From assembly GCF_014192515.1 (NCBI RefSeq), contig NZ_JACHYB010000002.1:930001-994000 (forward strand): a DNA stretch of 64,000 nt. The letters run 5' to 3'. The first letter of the stretch is position 1; each line of letters begins with the position of its first letter. Under the pieces are notes generated by a model. It searched no databases. It was not told the origin of the DNA and worked only from the letters and a program-made list of their open reading frames with translations. The translations under genes and the position numbers were made by a program. The stretch is from Microbacter margulisiae (GTDB taxonomy: Bacteria; Bacteroidota; Bacteroidia; Bacteroidales; Paludibacteraceae). Shown here piece by piece: positions 54,465-63,871 of the stretch.

Positions 54465-56807
54465 ATGCAGAAAATATTTCATTTAACACTTGTATTACTA
54501 CTCATTTTTTCTGGCTCGCTAGCTGCACAGGAGAAGTATAACATTAACAAAGAGGATTTTTTTCCTTTATCTGTCTGGTACAGTGGTGGAAAAGCAAGAG
54601 CTCCCATGCTGTCTTCCATATCTATAAATTCAAAAGAAGAATGGAAACAGGACCTGGAACAGATTAAAAACCTTGGATTTAATTCAGTTAAGACTTGGGT
54701 TGAATGGTCTCAGTGTGAACCACAAGACGGAGTGTATCATTTTGAAAACCTGAAAATGATTTTGAATTTAGCTAATGAAATAGGCCTTAAAGTAATCATT
54801 CAAGTTTACGCCGAAGGTGCTCCCGAATGGGTAGGTAAGAAATTTCCAAATGCGTTATTTGAAGCACAAAATGGATATAAAATTCAACCACAAATTGTAC
54901 CAGGTTATTGTGTTGATAATAAAGGAGTGCGAAATGTCATAACAAACTTTTATCAAGAGGTAGCCAAAATAGCGATACAATATCCGAGTTTCTATGGATG
55001 GGATTTATGGAGCGAGCCTCATATGGTACAATGGGGACACCCAGAGTGGATCAATAATGTTCAATATGGATTTAATCCAGCTACACAGGAGCGATTTCGG
55101 CAATGGTTAAAAGCAAAATATGGCACTTTAGAAGAATTAAACAAAGTTTGGCATCGTAATTTCGAAAAATGGGAAGATGTTGAAGCTCCAAGGTTTAGCA
55201 CAATCCTCACCTATTCAGATTTTATTGATTGGAAGGACTTTATCTTCCAAAAAATGGCAGGAGACCTTAAACTACGCTATGATGCCATTAGATCAATTGA
55301 CAAAACCCACATTACCTCTTCGCATGCCTCTCCGGTATCTTTATTTGAAACCCCGTTTGACCCAGAAGGCCCTGCGAATGATTTTCTTATGGCAAAACAG
55401 GTCGATTACTATGGACTTTCGCAGTATCCGAAACATAACCAACCGGGAGATTGGATACCTTGGAGGTTTATGGCAGCAGCTGATTTTTCATATAGTGCAA
55501 ACAAATCGAATGGAGGCTATTATGTAGGAGAACTTCAAGCTGGATTTGGTACTGTAGGATTAAATGTAGGTGATCCTGTAACCTCAGAAGACGAGCAGAT
55601 ATGGGTATTATCCAGTTTAGCAACAGGAGCTAAAGGAATTTTCTCTTATGCCTATTACCCTATGTCATCCGGTTATGAATCAGGTGGATATGGTTTGATT
55701 AATTTAGATGGATCAATTACAAAGAGGGCGGTTGAGCTTGGAAAACTAGCAAAGATGATTAATAGTAGAATGAACATTTTTGCCACAGCAACACCAGTTA
55801 AAGCAGAAATTGCTCTTCTATATAATCCATTATCTCAAATGGTAGGAGGTGAAAATCGTGTAGGAAAACAAGGAGGCCTCACAAATTCACTCATCGGATA
55901 TTACCGTTACCTGACAGATCAAAATATTCCCGTAGAATTTATTGATTTAGCGGATCTGGAGAATGGGGATTTATCTCAATATAAATTGATCATAATGCCG
56001 TATGCTTTGATGATATCTAAAAAAGCTGCTGAAGGGCTTGAATCATTTGTGGAGAAAGGTGGATATGTCATGTCTGAAGCACGATTAGCTTGGAATGACG
56101 AACATGGCAATACGTCAACCGTAATTCCTGGATTAGGCCTCAGTAAGATGTTTGGAGTACGTGAGAGCAAAGTTAAATCCTTGCCCATTGTGCTGATGAA
56201 AGTATCTGATCGGGCTAATCCTTCAATGGCAAATTTAAAATTAAATGATACACTAAAAGGTTCCCTTTTTGCAGAGTCCTTAGAGCTATTAAAAGACAAT
56301 AATAGTGTAAGAGTGCTAGCCAGATTGCAAGATAATACGCCTGTTATTGTTACTTCTAATTATGGAAAAGGGCATACGATGTATGTAGGGTCTTTCCTTT
56401 GTCTTGCGGGATCTACAGGTTCTCTATGGGATCAATCAACTCAACACCTTACAATTCAGAATCCAGCCAATCAAAACACAAACAAGTTTATAGACGGGTT
56501 AGTTAAATGGGCAAAAATTCAAAGGCCATTTAATGTAATTCAGGGTGATAAAACAGAGAATACCTTAGTGGTACGTCTTCAAAACTATCCTGAAGGCTAT
56601 CTTTTGTATGTCTTAAATCAAGGAAAAATAAGTGCAAGAGCAAAAATTCAGTTATTTGTCAAGGAAAAAGGAACTTATTTATTAGAAGAACTTATGCAGC
56701 ATAAAAAAATAAAAGTAGCCACTCAAAACAAAACAATTGAGTTTAGTACATCAGAGATATCTGTAAAAGATGGAGAAATATGGCAGATTGAGAAGGTAAA
56801 TGATTAG
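54465..56807 (+). CDS. GH42 family beta-galactosidase, secreted
   Basis: The frame is open from 54369, but ATG 54465 begins a clean signal peptide (FHLTLVLLLIFSGSLAAQ), leaving 780 residues. The TIM barrel starts with WKQDLEQIKNLGFNSVKTW. Acid/base is E184 in WDLWSEP and nucleophile E356 in VGELQAGFG (from this start). A trimerisation/amidotransferase-like domain (about 440-650) and a small C-terminal beta domain follow, as usual for GH42. It probably splits terminal beta-galactose from oligosaccharides brought in by SusCD. Confidence 0.93.
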   Translation: MQKIFHLTLVLLLIFSGSLAAQEKYNINKEDFFPLSVWYSGGKARAPMLSSISINSKEEWKQDLEQIKNLGFNSVKTWVEWSQCEPQDGVYHFENLKMILNLANEIGLKVIIQVYAEGAPEWVGKKFPNALFEAQNGYKIQPQIVPGYCVDNKGVRNVITNFYQEVAKIAIQYPSFYGWDLWSEPHMVQWGHPEWINNVQYGFNPATQERFRQWLKAKYGTLEELNKVWHRNFEKWEDVEAPRFSTILTYSDFIDWKDFIFQKMAGDLKLRYDAIRSIDKTHITSSHASPVSLFETPFDPEGPANDFLMAKQVDYYGLSQYPKHNQPGDWIPWRFMAAADFSYSANKSNGGYYVGELQAGFGTVGLNVGDPVTSEDEQIWVLSSLATGAKGIFSYAYYPMSSGYESGGYGLINLDGSITKRAVELGKLAKMINSRMNIFATATPVKAEIALLYNPLSQMVGGENRVGKQGGLTNSLIGYYRYLTDQNIPVEFIDLADLENGDLSQYKLIIMPYALMISKKAAEGLESFVEKGGYVMSEARLAWNDEHGNTSTVIPGLGLSKMFGVRESKVKSLPIVLMKVSDRANPSMANLKLNDTLKGSLFAESLELLKDNNSVRVLARLQDNTPVIVTSNYGKGHTMYVGSFLCLAGSTGSLWDQSTQHLTIQNPANQNTNKFIDGLVKWAKIQRPFNVIQGDKTENTLVVRLQNYPEGYLLYVLNQGKISARAKIQLFVKEKGTYLLEELMQHKKIKVATQNKTIEFSTSEISVKDGEIWQIEKVND

Positions 56808-56868
56808 CCATATTTGTGGCTGATAGATGATACAAATTGCACTCAAAAAACAGTTAAGATATAATTAT

Positions 56869-57831
56869 ATGAAGTTAATTGGCATTGATCTGGGTGGAAC
56901 CAAAGTAACAGGAGCAATGTTTGATTCCAATGGTTCTTTGTTGTATAAAACGACAAGATTGATAGAAGGGCGTAAGGGCTTGGAGGTTGGATCTTTAATG
57001 AAAAATATAATTGACTTTTTGATTAAAGTTCATTCAGAAGGCATTGATGCAATAGCTGCCATTGGGATCTGCGTACCAGGCATTGTTAATTCTAAAACGG
57101 GAAAAGTTTGGGCGCCAAATATCTCCGGGTGGGAAGAATATGCATTGCAACAAGAAATTGAAGAATATATTAACCAACCACATATCAAAGTGAGCGTTGA
57201 TAACGATCGTACCTGTTATATTTTAGGAGAAGTTTGGAAAGGGGCCGCACAAGGATGCGACAATGCCATTTTTGTTGCAGTTGGTACAGGAATAGGAGCG
57301 GGAATTTTGATAGATGGTCGCATTCTTCACGGGTTGGGTGATATTGTAGGAGCTGCTGGATGGATGGCATTGGAAACACCTTACTCAGAAGAATATAAGG
57401 CTTGTGGTTATTTTGAAACTTTAGCATCGGGAAATGGGATTGCCAAACAAGCAAAAAAAATGATTCAAAACGGTGTGTTTCAAAAAAGTATCATGAACCA
57501 AAAACCAACGGATAGCCTCACCGCATATGATGTATTTGCTGCTTACGAACAAGGAGATGATCTGGCAACTCAAATTCTAGATAAAGCAGTCCAGGTATGG
57601 GGGATGGGGGCTGCCAACCTAGTAAGCCTTTTCAATCCTGAGAAAATTATTTGGGGAGGAGGAGTATTTGGCCCTGCAAAACAATTCATTGAACGTATTT
57701 ACGACGAAGCTTACAAATGGGCACAACCTATTAGCATTGCTCAAGTTAAGTTTGAAGCCTCAAAGCTATCTAGTGATGCAGGTTTATTTGGGGCAGCATA
57801 TTTAGCTTTGTCATCAAGTAAAATACAATAA
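56869..57831 (+). CDS. ROK-family sugar kinase
   Basis: ATG 56869 (MKLIGIDLGGTKV) is chosen over 56827. 320 residues with the phosphate loop GIDLGGTKVTGAM, the catalytic Asp in VSVDNDRT, the ATP-site VAVGTGIGAGI and a partial zinc-type region near ACGYFETLASG. ROK proteins are kinases for glucose, GlcNAc, ManNAc, allose or fructose, or repressors; no helix-turn-helix is present, so this is a kinase. It follows the GH42 gene by 62 bases and precedes the permease gene by 24. Confidence 0.92.
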   Translation: MKLIGIDLGGTKVTGAMFDSNGSLLYKTTRLIEGRKGLEVGSLMKNIIDFLIKVHSEGIDAIAAIGICVPGIVNSKTGKVWAPNISGWEEYALQQEIEEYINQPHIKVSVDNDRTCYILGEVWKGAAQGCDNAIFVAVGTGIGAGILIDGRILHGLGDIVGAAGWMALETPYSEEYKACGYFETLASGNGIAKQAKKMIQNGVFQKSIMNQKPTDSLTAYDVFAAYEQGDDLATQILDKAVQVWGMGAANLVSLFNPEKIIWGGGVFGPAKQFIERIYDEAYKWAQPISIAQVKFEASKLSSDAGLFGAAYLALSSSKIQ

Positions 57832-57855
57832 CAAAAACAGATACATATAAGACTT

Positions 57856-59013
57856 ATGTATAATAAAAAGTTAGTGTTTTTAGCTGCTTGTATTGGAATG
57901 GCTTTTTTTGGAGTCGCATTTATTGTGATGGGGTCCGTATTGCCATTGTTAACTCAAAAATATAACCTTGATGAAATAGGAGCATCTTCTTTGGTTACAT
58001 TCTTACCTATTGGTATTCTATTGGGATCTCTTATTTTTGGCCCTATTGTGGATCGATTTGGATATAAAAAATTACTAGTAGTTAGTTCGCTAATTACTAT
58101 TATTGGGATCGAAGGTCTTACTTTTTTTGATAAGCTAAACGTGTTGCGTTCATGTATCTTTCTAATTGGATTTGGAGGCGGTATTCTTAATGGAGAGACT
58201 AATGCTTTGACTTCCAATATTTATGACGATCATGAACGCGGAGCTAAATTAAGTTTACTTGGTTTTTTTTATGGGTTAGGAGCGCTAGGAATTCCTCTCC
58301 TATTAGGCGTATTATCAAAGATATATTCTTATGAAGTAATTTTAAAAGGAACAGGGGTAGTTATGCTATTGTCTGTTGTTTATTTTTTATTTATTCAATT
58401 TCCACGGCCAAAACAATCACAGAGCCTCTCAATAAGGGAGAGTTTTGCTTTGATAAAAGCACCAGCTTTACTTTTGTTTAGTTTTATCTTGTTTTTTCAA
58501 AGTGGAATGGAAGGTCTATGTAATAATTGGACAACGTTGTATCTTAGTAAAACAACTTCAATTTCAAGCGATAAAACAGTTTTCATCCTTACATTTTTTG
58601 TAACAGGTATGGTGCTTGCCCGTTTGCTAATGTCGTATATATTACTTCATTTAAAATCCTTTTTAGTGTTATATACCGGCATGTTGATAGCTCTATCTGG
58701 CTTTCTCCTACTTTATTTTTCAGCTAGTTTTACAATGGCAGCTATTAGCTTATTTTTGATAGGATTTGGTCTAGCCGAAGGCTTTCCTCTAGTACTTAGT
58801 TTTGTGGGTAATACTTATAAAGAACTTTCTGGCACAGCATTTAGTATTGCATTATTCATCGCTCTTGTTGGTAATTCATTATTAAACTATTTAATGGGGT
58901 TTGTGGCAAAAACATTCGATTTTACGGTCTTCCCATTGTTCCTTGCCATTAATTTGATATTACAAGCAATTATTTTATTCGTAGCTTTGAGATTATTTAT
59001 ATACAAAAATTAA
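57856..59013 (+). CDS. MFS sugar permease (FucP-like)
   Basis: 385 residues with twelve predicted membrane segments. The MFS motif between segments 2 and 3 is visible as GPIVDRFGYKKLLV. It resembles the fucose/glucose permease group of Bacteroidota. It probably carries the monosaccharide released by the GH42 enzyme across the inner membrane for phosphorylation by the ROK kinase next door. Confidence 0.88.
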   Translation: MYNKKLVFLAACIGMAFFGVAFIVMGSVLPLLTQKYNLDEIGASSLVTFLPIGILLGSLIFGPIVDRFGYKKLLVVSSLITIIGIEGLTFFDKLNVLRSCIFLIGFGGGILNGETNALTSNIYDDHERGAKLSLLGFFYGLGALGIPLLLGVLSKIYSYEVILKGTGVVMLLSVVYFLFIQFPRPKQSQSLSIRESFALIKAPALLLFSFILFFQSGMEGLCNNWTTLYLSKTTSISSDKTVFILTFFVTGMVLARLLMSYILLHLKSFLVLYTGMLIALSGFLLLYFSASFTMAAISLFLIGFGLAEGFPLVLSFVGNTYKELSGTAFSIALFIALVGNSLLNYLMGFVAKTFDFTVFPLFLAINLILQAIILFVALRLFIYKN

Positions 59014-59024
59014 ATTAAATTATT

Positions 59025-59786
59025 ATGTTAGCATTAGAATGGTTAAATAACGCGAGAGACGTTATGCAAAAAATCGAAAACACTCAGATCGAAAACATCA
59101 AAAAAGCAGCGCTAGTTATGGCTGATAGCATTGAGTCTAAGCATTGGGTTCATACCTTTGGCTGTGGTCATGCTACAATTCCAATTGAAGAGATGTACCC
59201 CCGTATCGGTGGGTTTGTAGGATTTCATCCTATTCTTGAATTGCCATTGACTTTTTTTACTCATATTTTTGGCGAAATGGGAATTCACCAATTCTTGTTT
59301 CTTGAAAGAGCAGAAGGCTTCGGAAATGAAATTATGAAAAACTATAATTTTGACAAACAAGATACGATGTGGATATTTTCCCATACTGGAATCAATAATG
59401 TTAATATTGATGTCGCATTAAAGGCAAAAGAAGCCGGCATGAAAGTTATAGTATATGGATCAGCCGCAGAAGCAGTAGGAAAAACAACACGTCACTCATG
59501 CGGGAAGACTTTATTTGAATTAGCAGATATTGTTGTAGATTCTTGTGTTCCAGTTGTCGATGCTTCTGTAACTCTTAAGAATCATATTGACAAAATCGGA
59601 CCAATCTCTACTCTCGGTTTTGTTACTTTGGTATGGATGACAATTACAACCGTAGCTGAAATTTTAGCTGATAGGGGTGTCAAATTATATATTCACCCAT
59701 CCCATAATGTACCAGGAGATGTTACAGCCCACGAACGCCTTGATGCATGCTTAGCGGAATATAAGAAACGTGTTGCTTGCATTTGA
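59025..59786 (+). CDS. SIS-domain sugar-phosphate protein (UPF0309-like)
   Basis: 253 residues with one SIS domain. The sugar-phosphate loop TFGCGHATIPIEEM and the SHTGINNVNIDVAL segment fit the UPF0309 branch; the C-terminal part contains SHNVPGDVTAHERLDAC. Relatives isomerise or split phosphosugars, but this branch is poorly studied. It lies 11 bases after the permease gene, so a phosphosugar made by the ROK kinase is its likely substrate. Confidence 0.85.
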   Translation: MLALEWLNNARDVMQKIENTQIENIKKAALVMADSIESKHWVHTFGCGHATIPIEEMYPRIGGFVGFHPILELPLTFFTHIFGEMGIHQFLFLERAEGFGNEIMKNYNFDKQDTMWIFSHTGINNVNIDVALKAKEAGMKVIVYGSAAEAVGKTTRHSCGKTLFELADIVVDSCVPVVDASVTLKNHIDKIGPISTLGFVTLVWMTITTVAEILADRGVKLYIHPSHNVPGDVTAHERLDACLAEYKKRVACI

Positions 59787-59839
59787 TTGCCTTAATGGAG
59801 TCTCTTGATTTTTGTCGTATCGCTCGCTCTTGCAGAGCT

Positions 59840-59847
59840 TAAATTTG
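59840..59847 (+). promoter_or_regulatory. Possible -7 element for the creatininase-family gene
   Basis: TAAATTTG, exact match, 164 bases before ATG 60011; distance leaves this tentative. Confidence 0.3.
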
Positions 59848-60010
59848 TATATATGATACTTTAATGCTACACTGATCTGCTCTTATTGGTATGTTCATGA
59901 ATTCTCAAAGCTTCATAGCATATAGTAAGAAATTGAAGTATTAAACAAACTCAAGTTTAGCAGGAGCGAGATTACAACTTAAGCTGATTGGACATTTCAA
60001 AATAATATAT

Positions 60011-60775
60011 ATGATAACGCAAACTGAACTCAACACTACTTCACTGACCGTAATACAAAAGAAGCACATCGATCTTGTCTTATTGCCTTGGGGAGCCACA
60101 GAACCACACAATCTGCATTTGCCTTATGGAACTGACACCATCTTAAGCAATGATATTGCGTTAGAAGCTGCTAGTAAAGCTGCATCGAAAGGAATTCATG
60201 CGATAATCTTGCCTGCCATCCCTTTTGGATCTCAAAATCCAGGCCAAATAGACGAACCCCTCTGTATCCATGCTCGCTACGAAACACAGAAGGCAATCCT
60301 AACTGATATTGTAGCCGCCTTGGATCGACAACATTTCCGCAAACTAATTCTTGTTAATGGGCACGGTGGAAATAATTTCAAAAATATGATCCGTGATTTA
60401 GCTATTGACTTTCCCAAGATTACCCTGGTAGTAGTTGACTGGTTTGCTATCGAACCTCAATCGTCCTATTTTAAATATAATGATGAGCATGCTGGAGAGA
60501 TGGAGACCTCAGTAATGATGCATTTTCATCCTGAATGGGTATTACCTTTAGAGCAAGCAGGAGAGGGTATTGGTCGTCCATTTGCTATAGCATCTCTTAA
60601 TAAAAAAATAGCATGGACACCTCGTCATTGGAATTTTGCTACGACTGACACAGGTATAGGTAATCCTAAAGAAGCAACAGCAGAAAAAGGAAAGCATTAT
60701 GCTAAAGTGGTGACTGATAAAATAGCAATTTTGTTTGAGGAAATGGCAAAAAGCGAAATTTACCTCGATCTATAA
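60011..60775 (+). CDS. Creatininase-family metal-dependent hydrolase
   Basis: 254 residues. Metal ligands are visible in PWGATEPHNLHLPYGTDT (Glu, His, Asp), VNGHGGNN (His) and DEHAGEMETS (Glu). The family includes creatininase, FAPy deformylase, mycofactocin MftE and the inosose hydrolase IolN, so C-N or ring C-C/C-O hydrolysis cannot be decided. Its place after kinase, permease and SIS genes suggests a sugar- or amide-related substrate rather than creatinine. A 224-base gap separates it from the SIS gene. Confidence 0.9.
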   Translation: MITQTELNTTSLTVIQKKHIDLVLLPWGATEPHNLHLPYGTDTILSNDIALEAASKAASKGIHAIILPAIPFGSQNPGQIDEPLCIHARYETQKAILTDIVAALDRQHFRKLILVNGHGGNNFKNMIRDLAIDFPKITLVVVDWFAIEPQSSYFKYNDEHAGEMETSVMMHFHPEWVLPLEQAGEGIGRPFAIASLNKKIAWTPRHWNFATTDTGIGNPKEATAEKGKHYAKVVTDKIAILFEEMAKSEIYLDL

Positions 60776-60950
60776 TATAAATTATATCACTAAGCAAAAA
60801 TGTATTGTAAAGTTATATTCATTTTGGTAGTTTCCTTGAAAAATAAGACGAAAGCAATATGATTGAAACTATCCAAGTTCTATCAGAAACAAATTACTCC
60901 TAGAGAGCAAAGCCGATAAATCTACACAATGTCTCATCATTAAATCGAAA

Positions 60951-60985
60951 GAATGCTGCTCCGTGAGGAGCGGCATTCTTGTTAT
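60951..60985 (+). terminator. Hairpin terminator after the polysaccharide locus
   Basis: A 12-bp stem (60951-60962 with 60967-60978, one G-T pair), loop GTGA, followed by TTGTTAT. Confidence 0.7.
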
Positions 60986-61241
60986 ATAAGAAGCGACACC
61001 AAAAGAACTCAGGCTCATCAACAGGCATGGTACAAAAGAAAGCAGCAAGATAATTCTCTGTTTTACATTTGACAAATTATGCCTTCTTTTTTGACATTTT
61101 ATTCTCTTGGCTTTGAAAAGGAAATGCTATGTTTGCATCCAATTAATATTTTTAGATTTCCGGATCTTCCATTTTAGCCATAGATACATAAAAGATGTAT
61201 CATTCAACAATTTAAGCACAAAATTCAAAATACTGGTACCA

Positions 61242-62381
61242 ATGAATTACATTTCCTCAGCATCGTTTTCAGACAGTAAAAGCCACTACGAGATATTGGA
61301 TGGGTTGCGTGGCGTGGCAGCAGTCGTCGTCGTCATGTTCCATCTTATGGAAACCTTTACGGGAGGAGACAACATGAAACAGATCATCAACCATGGATAC
61401 CTGGCTGTTGATTTTTTCTTTGTCCTTTCCGGGTTTGTGATTGGCTACGCCTATGACGACCGTTGGGGAAAAATGAGCTTAAAGGGTTTTTTCAAGCGTC
61501 GTCTGATCCGGCTTCATCCCATGATTATTGCCGGAATGGTGATCGGAGCCATCACATATTATTTTCAGGCAGGTGCAGCTTTCCCAATCATCAGCCAGAC
61601 CCCTGTCTGGAAACTATTACTTATCATGCTGATTGGATTTACCCTGCTTCCGACTCCTCCATCCATGGATATCAGAGGGTGGGGAGAAATGCATACGCTG
61701 GATGGACCTGCCTGGTCGCTTTTCTTTGAATACATAGCCAATATCCTTTATGCACTCATCATCCGTAAATTTTCAACTAAATTGTTGGCCGTATTTGTAT
61801 TCCTGGCAGGATGTGCTTTAATACAACTTGCCGTGTTTGGTCATCATGGAGACATTATCGGCGGCTGGTCACTCGACCCCGCAGAGCTACGTATTGGTTT
61901 TACCCGATTGCTTTATCCGTTTTTTGCCGGATTGCTGCTTTCACGCATTTCCAGGCCAGGGCATATCAAACATGCCTTTTTATGGTGCAGCCTGTTGCTC
62001 GTTATTATCCTTGCTGTACCAAGATTGGGCGGGACAGGACATGTTTGGGTGAATGGTCTCTACGATGCGCTGAGTATTATATTCGTTTTTCCTTTCATTG
62101 TTTATCTTGGCGCCAGCGGCGAAACAAAAGGACGATTTTCATCAAAGGCCAGCAAATTCCTCGGTGACCTCTCTTATCCATTATATATTACGCATTACCC
62201 ATTTATATACATGTTTACGGCCTGGGTGGCAAATCATCATATTTCGTTGATACAATCATTACCTGTTGCATTCCTTACCTTCATTGCAAGTATAACTGTT
62301 GCTTATGCGTGCGTAAAACTATATGATATTCCGGTCAGGAAATGGCTGACAAAACGGTTTATGGCTGATACAAAAAGATAA
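61242..62381 (+). CDS. Acyltransferase 3 family membrane protein
   Basis: ATG 61242 is chosen over 61107 because family similarity starts with YEILDGLRGVAAVVVVMFH. 379 residues with about ten membrane segments; the conserved Arg and His are in LDGLRG and VMFHLME. Such enzymes O-acetylate or succinylate surface sugars or lipids. No glycan-synthesis genes are adjacent, so the acceptor is unknown. GC content returns to the level of the housekeeping part of the window. Confidence 0.88.
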   Translation: MNYISSASFSDSKSHYEILDGLRGVAAVVVVMFHLMETFTGGDNMKQIINHGYLAVDFFFVLSGFVIGYAYDDRWGKMSLKGFFKRRLIRLHPMIIAGMVIGAITYYFQAGAAFPIISQTPVWKLLLIMLIGFTLLPTPPSMDIRGWGEMHTLDGPAWSLFFEYIANILYALIIRKFSTKLLAVFVFLAGCALIQLAVFGHHGDIIGGWSLDPAELRIGFTRLLYPFFAGLLLSRISRPGHIKHAFLWCSLLLVIILAVPRLGGTGHVWVNGLYDALSIIFVFPFIVYLGASGETKGRFSSKASKFLGDLSYPLYITHYPFIYMFTAWVANHHISLIQSLPVAFLTFIASITVAYACVKLYDIPVRKWLTKRFMADTKR

Positions 62382-62451
62382 CAACAAAAGGATGGGTCAT
62401 TGGAAAGAATCTTTTGTATTTAAACAACTGAAAACTTCCGTTAACAAGAAA

Positions 62452-63462
62452 TCAGGATAACAACCGCCTTGTTGCTTCGGTAATCTTTAAGGAAAGATCA
62501 TCCATTAAGGCGTATCGCCGGAGATGAAGCGCCCGTCTGCTTGTCTTGATTTCATGAATGTCACGACGAACCAGTTTCAATGGTAACTCATACCACCCAT
62601 CTTTTACCAGAGTTCCACCCGATTCTTCCCAAAAAGCATCGTAGTCAAACGGGATTTTGTGAAACATGGGAATATGGATAAGGTGTTTGCGCCGATACGC
62701 CTGAATAGAATCCGACGTCCCATAAATAGCCGAAAAGCCCAATTCTCTTACCAACTCCTGAACAGCAAATACAACCAATGATTTCGGACGAAGGCCATGT
62801 AGCAGCTTTTGTGCTGTTTTCGCAGCATATAAGTCATTTTTTTTATGTCCCTGAATACACCCGACCCAACAAACCCATTGATCAATAGCTATTTCTTCAA
62901 AAGAAAACGCCACAGAGGCAATAGACCCTCCAAGTTGTTCGCATTCAAAAGATAAAACCAATTCACCTTCTTTCCGATACCGGGTATCATACCCTAACGC
63001 CAACAAACCCTCCATATCTTCCTGTAGTTGAATGCGGGCTATTTCAATATGCTTATCTGTGATTACAGGGACGAAGGCTTGATGTTCCAGAATAAACCGA
63101 TAGGTATCCAAAATGACCTTTACCTTTTGCCATCTTGTCCACCGGATTGAAATATACACCCGGAATGGTTTAAAATAAAGACGTGGTCTATATTTTGTAA
63201 TAAAAAGAAAATCAGGAGATTTCAGAAGATCAAACCACCAGGAAGCAAAACGTGGGCTGAGCAAGGCATAAAAGAAACTTTTGTGCTCCTGCTTTCTCCG
63301 ATAACTTTTATGTTCATTAGCAAATGCATGTGATGCAAAGTTCCGTCCCTGAACGGCAACTGAAAGGAAATGAATGTGTCTTATGATAAATCCAGCACAA
63401 ACATGAAATTTTCTAGCACAAGTTGTAGCTTTTAACAATGCCTGCTTAACGATATTTGCCAT
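62452..63462 (-). CDS. DUF535 (VirK/YbjX-like) protein
   Basis: 336 residues, the usual length, without a signal peptide. The DUF535 core is recognised from the segments CWVGCIQGHKK and AAKTAQKLLHGLRPKSLVVFAVQ and the acidic/aromatic end FDYDAFWEESGG. Relatives VirK and YbjX are linked to virulence-factor export or envelope stress in enterobacteria; the mechanism is unknown. Convergent with the acyltransferase gene. Confidence 0.85.
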   Translation of the reverse strand: MANIVKQALLKATTCARKFHVCAGFIIRHIHFLSVAVQGRNFASHAFANEHKSYRRKQEHKSFFYALLSPRFASWWFDLLKSPDFLFITKYRPRLYFKPFRVYISIRWTRWQKVKVILDTYRFILEHQAFVPVITDKHIEIARIQLQEDMEGLLALGYDTRYRKEGELVLSFECEQLGGSIASVAFSFEEIAIDQWVCWVGCIQGHKKNDLYAAKTAQKLLHGLRPKSLVVFAVQELVRELGFSAIYGTSDSIQAYRRKHLIHIPMFHKIPFDYDAFWEESGGTLVKDGWYELPLKLVRRDIHEIKTSRRALHLRRYALMDDLSLKITEATRRLLS

Positions 63463-63871
63463 CTTTATTTTTCGATTACTTTAATGCAATCTGATCAATC
63501 TTTTTGCTCAGAAAACGCCAATATCCAATTAAGCAAATATCTCACTCACAAAGCAATAGAAAGAATAAAATTTGAGATATTTCAAAGATAATCTGGCATA
63601 TTATTTAACAGCAAAGTTAAATCACAAGAATCTTACGTTGTATATTAAATTCTATGATTTTTATGGCTCAAATTATTAAATAAAATCATTGAATTCTGCA
63701 TAAACAGGAGGTTTGACTAATGCAGAAATCTTTTCCTACAAATCATGAGACCCAAATACAGATAATTAACATTTGAATTTTAAACTTCTCATCCTCTTGC
63801 TAATCATATACATGACAATAGTCATGAAAAGAACAACAATTCAGTATTTATTCATTTAAAACGTATTGATT
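63463..63871. other. AT-rich divergent intergenic region
   Basis: About 400 bases between two divergent genes. Holds the -7 element at 63612-63619 for the DUF535 gene; the promoter of the plus-strand gene is not obvious. No other structure seen. Confidence 0.5.
63612..63619 (-). promoter_or_regulatory. -7 element for the DUF535 gene
   Basis: Reads TAACTTTG on the minus strand, exact match, about 150 bases upstream of the start codon. Confidence 0.35.

Noticed and set aside
60869..61075. 68-codon minus-strand frame with a signal-peptide-like start
   Set aside because: It contains the terminator hairpin at 60951-60985 and has no supporting promoter or family.
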